From positions 1-15,422 of the forward strand of contig JBBABD010000017.1 in NCBI GenBank assembly GCA_041657845.1: 15,422 bases of DNA, read 5' to 3'. Below the pieces are notes generated by a model. The model saw only the letters and a list, made by a program, of their open reading frames with translations. It did not search any database and had not been told where the DNA came from. Of this stretch, positions 1 through 6,839 are shown in pieces; within the stretch, counting starts at the first letter, position 1; each line of letters begins with the position of its first letter. The position numbers were made by a program, and so were the translations under genes. Source of the stretch: Parcubacteria group bacterium. GTDB lineage: Bacteria > Patescibacteriota > Minisyncoccia > Moranbacterales > JAKLHP01.

Positions 1-1
1 T

Positions 2-1009
2 GCCTATATCAAACAAGCAGAAAAGACTCTGGACAATATTAAAAGTATACCGGGCGTAACCGGCGCAGTCGAACATTATAAATCAGGCGCTGGTATTGCG
101 TATGACCCCAAAAAAGAAGGAACTAATGTCAAAAACGGCAGTTGGTATCTATATTCAATAGTGCCTTCGGAAGAATCAAAAGTTCTAAAAATAAATTCAA
201 AGATTGTTTCCGGAAGATATTTGGAAGATGGCGATCGCAATAAGATACTTATCGGGAGGGAAATTAGTGGTGGTTTTAATGCTACTCTTGAAAGGACATC
301 TTTAGGCGGAGTGAATGTTGGTGACGAAGTTTATGTAAACTATCCCAATGGCATAAGTCGGAAATATACCGTGGTCGGAATTTTTGCCAGCAAAAGTTTT
401 TTGGCTGATGCTCAGGCGTTTATAACGAAAGATGAAATGGAAGAAGTTTTGGGGCAGCATGACCTGGCTGATGAAATAATTGTAAAAACTGCCACGACCG
501 GAGACGAGAATAAATATATTTCAAAAATAGAAAGCATATCGCAGCAAAAATTGAAACTTTATCCCTGGCGTGATTATCTAGGCGCCCTTTCAACCGTTAC
601 CAATAGTTTTGATTTTATAAAATTAATTTTTTATGCCATTGGTCTGGCTGTTTCCGGCGCCAGTATTTTTATAATCATCTATATCGACTTGCTTAATCAG
701 AGAAAACAAATCGGTATTCTGAAAGCCATTGGAATGGAAAGCAGAACCATCGTTGTCTCCTATGTTTTGCAGGCTCTTTTTTATGGGATATTGGGAACCA
801 TTCTGGGTGTAATTGCGGTTAAATATGCGATTTATCCATATTTCATAAAACATCCTTTTGATATGCCTATTGGAGATGTTAGTCTTGTATTTGAAAAAGC
901 CGATCTTATAAAAACAATTGTCAGTATGATAGTCGTGTCCTTTATTGCCGGACTCATTCCCTCTATTCAAATTACTAAGAAAAATATTTTAGACTCAATA
1001 TTCAAATAA
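2..1009 (+). CDS. ABC transporter permease, FtsX/MacB type (5' truncated)
   Basis: This is the membrane subunit of an ABC exporter of the MacB/LolCE class. The frame is open from the window edge, so the GTG at 161 is internal and the true start lies upstream. The visible part begins with the end of an extracytoplasmic MacB-PCD-like domain (about nt 2-600), including a segment about the value and spacing of conserved Gly/Val strands. Three hydrophobic helices follow at about nt 611-690, 755-835 and 905-970; this 3-TM C-terminal block is the FtsX domain. Between the first two lies the cytoplasmic coupling segment NQRKQIGILKAIGM, typical of FtsX permeases that contact the ATPase. The gene ends 4 nt before the ATPase gene and is followed by an adaptor gene, which supports a tripartite MacAB-like pump. 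The substrate cannot be told. Confidence 0.9.
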   Translation, partial: AYIKQAEKTLDNIKSIPGVTGAVEHYKSGAGIAYDPKKEGTNVKNGSWYLYSIVPSEESKVLKINSKIVSGRYLEDGDRNKILIGREISGGFNATLERTSLGGVNVGDEVYVNYPNGISRKYTVVGIFASKSFLADAQAFITKDEMEEVLGQHDLADEIIVKTATTGDENKYISKIESISQQKLKLYPWRDYLGALSTVTNSFDFIKLIFYAIGLAVSGASIFIIIYIDLLNQRKQIGILKAIGMESRTIVVSYVLQALFYGILGTILGVIAVKYAIYPYFIKHPFDMPIGDVSLVFEKADLIKTIVSMIVVSFIAGLIPSIQITKKNILDSIFK

Positions 1010-1013
1010 TAAA

Positions 1014-1685
1014 ATGGAGAAAAACAGTATAACCGTAAAAAATTTGCATAAAACTTATCCAGGAGAAGTTCCACTTCATGTTCTTAAGGGTGTCAGTTTT
1101 TCCGTAAAAGAAGGTGAATTTGTGGCTATTATGGGTAGAAGTGGCAGTGGAAAATCTACCTTACTTCATCAGCTTAGCCTTTTGGATAACGCGGACGAAG
1201 GAGAAATAATTGTTGAAGGGCAAGAACTGACCGCGCTTTCCGACAGTGAAAAAACAAAATTTCGTCTTCAGCACTTTGGCTATGTCTTTCAAGAATACGC
1301 TCTTCTCCCAGGGTTCAGCGCAGAGGAAGCCGTCAGTCTACCACTTATTTTGCAAGGTTTCTCTATACGGGAAAGCAAAAAACGCGCCATAGAAATACTC
1401 GAGATGGTTCAGCTGGGCGATCGGGTGAAACATTTTCCATCCGAAATGTCAGGAGGTGAACAGCAAAGAGTGGCTATCGCCAGAGCCCTGGTTAATAATC
1501 CAAAAATTCTTTTTGCTGATGAACCTTGCGCTAACCTGGATTCAGAAACATCAACTATAATATTGGAACTTTTTCGAAAACTCAACAAAGAACTCAACCA
1601 AACAGTTATTCTGGTAACTCATGAACCGGAAGACGAAGAATATGTCGACAGGGTAATTCACATGAAAGACGGTATTTTACAATAA
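1014..1685 (+). CDS. ABC transporter ATP-binding protein, MacB/LolD type
   Basis: This 223-residue nucleotide-binding subunit powers the permease encoded just upstream. All ABC ATPase motifs are visible: Walker A GRSGSGKST (residues 41-49), Q-loop Gln93 (YVFQEY), the signature MSGGEQQ (145-151), Walker B ILFADE (165-170), the D-loop and switch His203. The length and the LLHQLSLLDNADEGEI stretch are typical of the LolD/MacB/FtsE group of single-domain ATPases. The usual DEPTGNLD reads DEPCANLD here, a small deviation at the D-loop that does not touch the catalytic Glu170. The ATG lies 4 nt after the permease stop with no Shine-Dalgarno sequence, so translation is probably coupled. The adaptor gene follows after 29 nt. 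Family assignment is secure; transported substrate is unknown. Confidence 0.96.
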   Translation: MEKNSITVKNLHKTYPGEVPLHVLKGVSFSVKEGEFVAIMGRSGSGKSTLLHQLSLLDNADEGEIIVEGQELTALSDSEKTKFRLQHFGYVFQEYALLPGFSAEEAVSLPLILQGFSIRESKKRAIEILEMVQLGDRVKHFPSEMSGGEQQRVAIARALVNNPKILFADEPCANLDSETSTIILELFRKLNKELNQTVILVTHEPEDEEYVDRVIHMKDGILQ

Positions 1686-1714
1686 ATAATTTTTTAAGTT
1701 TACAAATCAAAAAT

Positions 1715-2725
1715 ATGCCAATGAATAAAAAACTAGTTAAGAAAATAATTTATTGGATCATCTTTATCGCCATTGCGATAATAATAGGATTTCTAATTTG
1801 GGGAAATAAGAATAAAAAGGTAGATTATACGCTTACTCCGGTTAGCAAGGGGACACTAACTCGGACAATTTCAGCAAACGGAGAATATTTATCCAAAGAA
1901 AAAGCGGATATCAGCTTTAGAATTTCCGGACCGCTTACTAATATTAAAGTAGACGTCGGAGATGAAGTGAAGAAGGGGCAATTTTTAGCCAGTGTTGATA
2001 CGGGCACTTTGACCGATAAACTGGAGCAGGCAAAAAAGGCAGTTACAATTCAAAAGGAAACATTGAATTATCAAAAGGATAAAGATGATTTATATACCAA
2101 GGATCAACGGGATGCACAGAGGGCGGCAGTCAAACAAGCGGAATCGGTCGTTGATGAAATCTCCAGGCAGTTTCAATATGCCATCCTTACTTCGCCAATG
2201 AGTGGAAAAGTGGCAGAAAAAAATATCAGTATCGGAGAAATTGCCCAGGCTGGAAGCCCGGTAATTACGATTATTAGAGAAGACGAAATGAGAATTGAAG
2301 CTAAAATTCCAGAAGTGGATATTGCAGGAGTAAGAGTCGGCCAGAAAGCAAGCGTTAAATTTGATGCTTATCCGGAAAATCAAAGATTCGAATCCACCAT
2401 AACGGAAATAGATCCGACTCCGGTTACCGTTCAGAATGTTGTTTACTACGTGGTCAAAATGCAAGTTGAAAACCCCGATGTGGGTCTGCGATACGGTATG
2501 AATTGCACAATTTACGACCAAACGAACCGGAAAGACAATGCGCTTATAATTCCCAAGGGAGTAATAGAAAAAGAAGGAAACAAAAAATTTGTTACTATAC
2601 TGACTGATGCTGAAAAGAAAACTGTGGAAAAAAGAGAAGTGCAAACGGGATTAGAAGGAGACGATGGAATGGTGGAAGTTGTTTCCGGTCTTAAAGAAGG
2701 CGATCGAATGGCGACAGAAAAATAA
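1715..2725 (+). CDS. Membrane-fusion/periplasmic adaptor protein, HlyD/MacA-like
   Basis: This 336-residue protein is the adaptor of the ABC exporter. It has a single N-terminal membrane anchor (about residues 9-29) and no lipobox. The first half of a lipoyl/barrel-sandwich domain follows (about 67-96, with the VDVGDEVKKGQ turn). A short charged helical hairpin spans about 98-152, and the second lipoyl half is at about 156-187 (TSPMSGKVAEKNISIGE). The C-terminal part (about 190-270 and 275-335) is beta-rich, as in MacA/HlyD adaptors. The helical hairpin looks shorter than in Gram-negative MacA, whose hairpin reaches TolC; this would fit a cell without a TolC-type outer-membrane channel, but that is inference. 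The stop codon directly abuts the ATG of the next gene, so the two are very likely co-translated. Confidence 0.92.
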   Translation: MPMNKKLVKKIIYWIIFIAIAIIIGFLIWGNKNKKVDYTLTPVSKGTLTRTISANGEYLSKEKADISFRISGPLTNIKVDVGDEVKKGQFLASVDTGTLTDKLEQAKKAVTIQKETLNYQKDKDDLYTKDQRDAQRAAVKQAESVVDEISRQFQYAILTSPMSGKVAEKNISIGEIAQAGSPVITIIREDEMRIEAKIPEVDIAGVRVGQKASVKFDAYPENQRFESTITEIDPTPVTVQNVVYYVVKMQVENPDVGLRYGMNCTIYDQTNRKDNALIIPKGVIEKEGNKKFVTILTDAEKKTVEKREVQTGLEGDDGMVEVVSGLKEGDRMATEK

Positions 2726-3145
2726 ATGAAAGAAATAATAAAATTTTTTGATAGATTTGAAGACAAGACAAGAGCCTGGCTTAGCCGCAGTCCGATTTTT
2801 TATGCTTTAATTGGTGGAATGGGTGTAGTTATCTTTTGGAGAGGAATCTGGCATACGATGGATGCGCTTGTCGGTTTTTTAAATAAGCAACCAATCACTG
2901 ATTCTCCTTGGTGGGACGGACCCCTTTCGATACTAATTGGGACATTCATTCTTCTTCTTATAGGACTCTTGGTCTCAACATTTATTGGAAATGAAATAAT
3001 TATTTCTGGGCTTAGAAGAGAAAAGAAAATCACTGAAAAAACTGAAATTGAAGTTCAAAGGGAAACAGAAGATGTGGAAAACATCAAGAAAGAAATTAAA
3101 AAAATGGCTGTTGATTTAGCTGAAATTAAAGAAAAAATTAGGTAA
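2726..3145 (+). CDS. Small two-helix membrane protein with coiled-coil tail
   Basis: I do not recognise a named family for this 139-residue protein. An amphipathic N-terminus (residues 1-22) is followed by one hydrophobic helix at about 24-46, a short Pro/Trp-rich loop (ITDSPWWDGP, 57-66) and a second helix at about 67-91. The tail from about 97 to 139 is almost entirely Lys/Glu/Ile and should form a cytoplasmic coiled coil. Its ATG starts on the base after the adaptor stop, so it belongs to the exporter operon and may help assemble, anchor or regulate the pump. It could also be a general CPR envelope protein that only shares the transcript. It is the last gene of the operon; the next gene begins 172 nt downstream. 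Confidence 0.8.
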   Translation: MKEIIKFFDRFEDKTRAWLSRSPIFYALIGGMGVVIFWRGIWHTMDALVGFLNKQPITDSPWWDGPLSILIGTFILLLIGLLVSTFIGNEIIISGLRREKKITEKTEIEVQRETEDVENIKKEIKKMAVDLAEIKEKIR

Positions 3146-3317
3146 AATAAAAACTTAAGTTGGAATCAGTGGGTACATGGTTAGTTCAGTTTCTGGATTT
3201 AAAAAAGATAATTGGATAGCGTTGGAGAAATAATAAAAAATTATCGCAGCTAAAATAGTTTTTCAAGCGTATTAAAATCATGACTCAAAAAGTATTTTCT
3301 AGGATTAAATTTACTTT

Positions 3318-4589
3318 ATGCGTATTCTTCTAATCTCCGACCATGCCGACCCATTGGCGGAAATCGGTTCAAAAGAAGCCGGAGGACAAAATATCTATGT
3401 TTTTTATTTGGCAAAGTTTTTGTGCCGACTTGGAATTTTAGTTGATGTATATACCCGCTGGGACAGAAAAAACAAAAAAGAAATTGTTAGATTTAATAAT
3501 CATTTAAGAGTCATAAGAGTAGAAGCCGGTCCTAAAAAATATATGCCAAGAGATAATTTTTTGGATGTTGTAAATGAATTTGCAGAAAATGTGCTGGAAA
3601 GAATAAAAAAGGAGAAAATAAATTACGATATAATTCATACGAATTATTGGTTTTCAGGACTTATTGGCTTAAAAGTTGCCAAAGAAATTAAAAAACCACT
3701 CGTTCATATTTATCATTCTATCGGACAAGTCAGATTTGAGAGTTTGAAAAATTACAAACTTCAGGAAATCAATAACCAATTTTTTAAGCAAAGAACAATT
3801 TCCGAAAAAGAAATAGCCCAAAAAGCGGACAGGATAATTGCGACCAGTCCGGTGGAGAAAGAAATTATCAATAATATTTTTGGAATCAGCTGGGGAAAAA
3901 TAAAAACCATAACTATCGGTGTGGATACGAAAATATTCAGGCCGATAAAAACAGAAAGAGCCAGAAAACTGGCAAAAATGGAAACTAACGGGAAAATCAT
4001 TCTTTATGTTGGCAGGATTGAATGGAGAAAAGGAATCGGAACCCTGTTTTATGCTTTTCGCGAAGTTATAAAAAATTATCCAAATGCGAAGCTATATGTT
4101 ATTGGCGGAGGTAAAAGCAAATCGGCAAGAAAACTGGAAGATGCCGAGCGCGAGAGACTGAAAAAAATCTCTCAAGAACTGGGAATAGAAAAGAGAGTAA
4201 GCTTTTTAGGACCCAAGAAGCAGAATAAATTATATAAATACTATTCGGCTGCCGATATGTGTATTGTTCCTTCATATTATGAACCGTTTGGAATAGTTCC
4301 TCTTGAATCAATGGCTTGCGGAACTCCCGTGGTTGCTTCTCGCACCGGAGGATTGCAGTATACTGTGAGGAATAAAGTAACAGGATGCTTATTTGAACCT
4401 AAAAACTATATCGATTTAGCTGAAAAAATAAATATTGTTTTAAAAAACGGAAAAGATTTTTATACCGGAAACTGTTTAAAGATGATTAGTGATAAATTTC
4501 AATGGGAAGAAATAGCCGATCAATATGATAACTTTTTTAATAAATTAATAAACAAAAAAAATGAAAATCGCAATAGTAGCTCCATTTGA
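3318..4589 (+). CDS. GT4 glycosyltransferase, MshA/sucrose-phosphate-synthase-like
   Basis: This 423-residue protein is a GT-B fold retaining glycosyltransferase that transfers a sugar from a nucleotide-sugar donor. The N-terminal acceptor domain carries the AGGQNIYV loop (residues 21-28) and an HSIGQVRF segment (133-140), both characteristic of the branch that includes MshA and sucrose-phosphate synthase. The donor domain shows GRIEWRKGIGTL (232-243), whose Arg/Lys contact the donor phosphates, and the EPFGIVPLE motif with the Glu322/Glu330 pair of family GT4. The branch resemblance does not fix the product: sucrose, an inositol glycoside or envelope glycan are all possible. Its last 29 nt overlap the next glycosyltransferase gene in another frame, so the two are expected to be translationally coupled and act on one pathway. 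No clear promoter is visible in the 172 nt upstream. Confidence 0.93.
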   Translation: MRILLISDHADPLAEIGSKEAGGQNIYVFYLAKFLCRLGILVDVYTRWDRKNKKEIVRFNNHLRVIRVEAGPKKYMPRDNFLDVVNEFAENVLERIKKEKINYDIIHTNYWFSGLIGLKVAKEIKKPLVHIYHSIGQVRFESLKNYKLQEINNQFFKQRTISEKEIAQKADRIIATSPVEKEIINNIFGISWGKIKTITIGVDTKIFRPIKTERARKLAKMETNGKIILYVGRIEWRKGIGTLFYAFREVIKNYPNAKLYVIGGGKSKSARKLEDAERERLKKISQELGIEKRVSFLGPKKQNKLYKYYSAADMCIVPSYYEPFGIVPLESMACGTPVVASRTGGLQYTVRNKVTGCLFEPKNYIDLAEKINIVLKNGKDFYTGNCLKMISDKFQWEEIADQYDNFFNKLINKKNENRNSSSI

Positions 4590-5601
4590 GGAAAAAGTTC
4601 CCCCACATAAATATGGCGGAACGGAACTTGTTGTTTATAACTTGACTCAGCAGTTAGTAAAGATGGGTCATGATGTTACGCTCATAGCAACTGGAGATTC
4701 CCAAACAAGCGCCAAGCTGGAAGTCATTTTCAAAAGATCGCTCAGAAGTATTCCTGATCTTACGGACATGAAGTTACGGGAAGCTTATAAATTTATTGGG
4801 ATAGGAAAAGTGGTAACATATTTAAATGAAAATGATTTTAATGTTGTTCATAATCATATTGGCTGGAGATTGCTTCCTTTTGAAAAAATTATCGCTTGTC
4901 CGGTAGTCACAACTCTTCACGGACCTCTCGATGTTCCTTATCAGCAGAGAGTTTATGGCGAGTTTAGCGAGTCAAATTACATAAGCATCAGCATGAATCA
5001 ACGAAAACCGATGCCAGAACTTAATTTTGTGGCAAACGCTTATAATGGTCTGGATATGGAAAAATTTAGACAAAATTACCAGCCAAAAGATTATTTCGCA
5101 TTTCTTGGCAGAATGTCTCCGGAGAAGGGACCGGTTCAAGCCATAGCGGTGGCAAAAAAAGCGGGGGTGAAATTGATTATGGCAGCCAAAGTAGATTTGG
5201 TTGACGAAGAATATTTTAAAAAAGAAGTTGAACCACTGATTGACGATAACCAAATTAAATTTATCGGAGAAATCGACCATGAAGAAAAAGTCGAATTTCT
5301 TGGAGATTCCAAGGGTCTTATTGCTCCGATTCAGTGGGAAGAGCCATTTGGATTATTTTTTATTGAAGCGATGGCTTGTGGGGCGCCTGTGTTTGCAATG
5401 AGACGCGGATCCGTTCCGGAAATCGTAATAGATAAAAAAACAGGATTTATCTGTGACAGTGTGGATGAGATGGCGGAGAAAATAAAAAGAGTTGATGAAA
5501 TTGACAGAAAGGATTGCTTCGAACATGTTGAGAAAAATTTTTCTTCGGAAAAAATGACGAAAGATTACATTAAGGCTTACGAAAAGGTAATGAAAAAATA
5601 A
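4561..5601 (+). CDS. GT4 glycosyltransferase
   Basis: This 346-residue protein is a second GT-B, family 4 glycosyltransferase. The N-terminus has the PPHKYGGTELVVYNL loop (about residues 14-28), typical of a large group of bacterial GT4 enzymes. Conserved His and Gly residues follow at HNHIGW (97-102) and TLHGPLDVP (118-126). The donor domain has FLGRMSPEKGP (181-191) and the EPFGLFFIEA motif with Glu261/Glu269. At 346 residues it is on the short side for the family but has both domains. It starts inside the preceding glycosyltransferase gene, with no Shine-Dalgarno sequence. About 120 nt of its 3' end recur in degraded form at 9279-9400, behind the P-type ATPase. The acceptor and product are unknown; cell-surface glycan or glycolipid synthesis is the default guess. 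Confidence 0.93.
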   Translation: MKIAIVAPFEEKVPPHKYGGTELVVYNLTQQLVKMGHDVTLIATGDSQTSAKLEVIFKRSLRSIPDLTDMKLREAYKFIGIGKVVTYLNENDFNVVHNHIGWRLLPFEKIIACPVVTTLHGPLDVPYQQRVYGEFSESNYISISMNQRKPMPELNFVANAYNGLDMEKFRQNYQPKDYFAFLGRMSPEKGPVQAIAVAKKAGVKLIMAAKVDLVDEEYFKKEVEPLIDDNQIKFIGEIDHEEKVEFLGDSKGLIAPIQWEEPFGLFFIEAMACGAPVFAMRRGSVPEIVIDKKTGFICDSVDEMAEKIKRVDEIDRKDCFEHVEKNFSSEKMTKDYIKAYEKVMKK

Positions 5602-5622
5602 CGCCTATAAGCAAGCTACTTT

Positions 5623-6816
5623 ATGTTTAACTTCAAAAAAAGATATTCAGGCATAAGCCGAAATGTGGTTATTCTTGGAGTTGTCAGTTTGCTGACGGAT
5701 CTTTCTGGGCAGATGGTTTTTCCATTGCTCCCTCTTTATATTACCTCAGTTTTGGGTGGCGGAGCGGTAGCTGTTGGCCTGGTTGAAGGAGCGGCCGAAG
5801 CGGCCGCCTCGCTTTTAAAAGTCGTTTCCGGCTATTGGTCGGATAAAATAAAAAGCAGGAAACCGTTTGTTTTTTTTGGCTATACCCTTTCGGCTATAAT
5901 GAAGCCGGTCCTGGCTTTTTCCGGCAGTTGGTTTTCCGTGCTACTCATCCGAATATTAGACCGAGTAGGAAAAGGTTTGCGTGACGCGCCACGCGACGCT
6001 ATTATTGCCGAATCTAATAATCAGGCAACATTAGGCAAGGCTTACGGATTCAACCGGGCGTTGGATGGGCTGGGTTCAGTTGGCGGATCAGTATTGGCAT
6101 TTTTGCTGCTTCCGGTTTTTGGTTTTGTAAACTTATTTAAGCTAGCCATTATTCCCGGTTTAGTTTCGGTGGGGGTGATTTCTTTGGTAAAAGAACCGGA
6201 AAGAATTAAAAAAGTTGAGAAAAAAATTTCCTTGAAAGTAGGATTTGGCGAATTGACGCGCGAGTTAAAAATATTTATTCTGGTTGCGACAATTTTTACA
6301 CTGGGAAATTACAGCTATGCTTTTTTGATGCTTCGGGCGAAGGCGGACGGACTGGGAGATGAAAAAACTATCATGCTTTACGCTCTTTTTTATTTAGTCT
6401 ACACCCTTTTGTCTATGAAAGCCGGATCATTGTCCGACAAATTTGGCAGAAAACCGATAATTTTGGCCGGATACGGAATGTTTACTCTCTTATCTATCGG
6501 GCTTTATTTATTTGGCGGTGTTACATTTACAATAATTTCGTTCATACTTTTCGGAATATTTTTTTCCTTGATTGATGGCACTCAGCGGGCATTCGTTTCT
6601 GATTTGTCACCGGCTCGTCTCAAGGGAACGGCTCTGGGAACTTTCCATACGTTTACCGGTTTAGCGGCTCTCCCTGCCGGATATATTGCCGGAGAACTTT
6701 GGACAAAAATAAGTCCGGAAGCGACGTTTTTGTTTGGAGCTATAATCGGGAGTGTTTCCATTTTGATTTTTTACTGTTCACTGAGCAATTGTAAAATTAA
6801 TTATAATAAAGCATAA
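5623..6816 (+). CDS. MFS transporter
   Basis: This 397-residue integral membrane protein belongs to the major facilitator superfamily and has about 12 hydrophobic helices. The two loop signatures that mark the duplicated 6-helix halves are present: GYWSDKIKSRKP (residues 70-81) and GSLSDKFGRKP (268-278). Between them is the DRVGKGLRDAPRDAII segment (113-128), diagnostic of a broad MFS group often annotated as putative efflux proteins. No substrate can be inferred. It starts 21 nt after the glycosyltransferase and ends 23 nt before the P-type ATPase, with no visible promoter or terminator on either side, so it is probably read on the same transcript. Together with the ATPase it lies between an intact and a degraded copy of a glycosyltransferase 3' end. 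Confidence 0.93.
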   Translation: MFNFKKRYSGISRNVVILGVVSLLTDLSGQMVFPLLPLYITSVLGGGAVAVGLVEGAAEAAASLLKVVSGYWSDKIKSRKPFVFFGYTLSAIMKPVLAFSGSWFSVLLIRILDRVGKGLRDAPRDAIIAESNNQATLGKAYGFNRALDGLGSVGGSVLAFLLLPVFGFVNLFKLAIIPGLVSVGVISLVKEPERIKKVEKKISLKVGFGELTRELKIFILVATIFTLGNYSYAFLMLRAKADGLGDEKTIMLYALFYLVYTLLSMKAGSLSDKFGRKPIILAGYGMFTLLSIGLYLFGGVTFTIISFILFGIFFSLIDGTQRAFVSDLSPARLKGTALGTFHTFTGLAALPAGYIAGELWTKISPEATFLFGAIIGSVSILIFYCSLSNCKINYNKA

Positions 6817-6839
6817 AACTAATTTTCTATTAAACAAAA

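Noticed and set aside
161..163. GTG as the start codon of the FtsX-type permease
   Set aside because: The same frame is open and protein-like back to nt 2, so this codon is an internal Val and the gene is truncated by the window edge.
3146..3317. Promoter or RNA element before the first glycosyltransferase
   Set aside because: TAAAAT-like boxes (3251, 3273) lack partners at proper spacing or a TG extension, and none of the conserved RNA strings is present.
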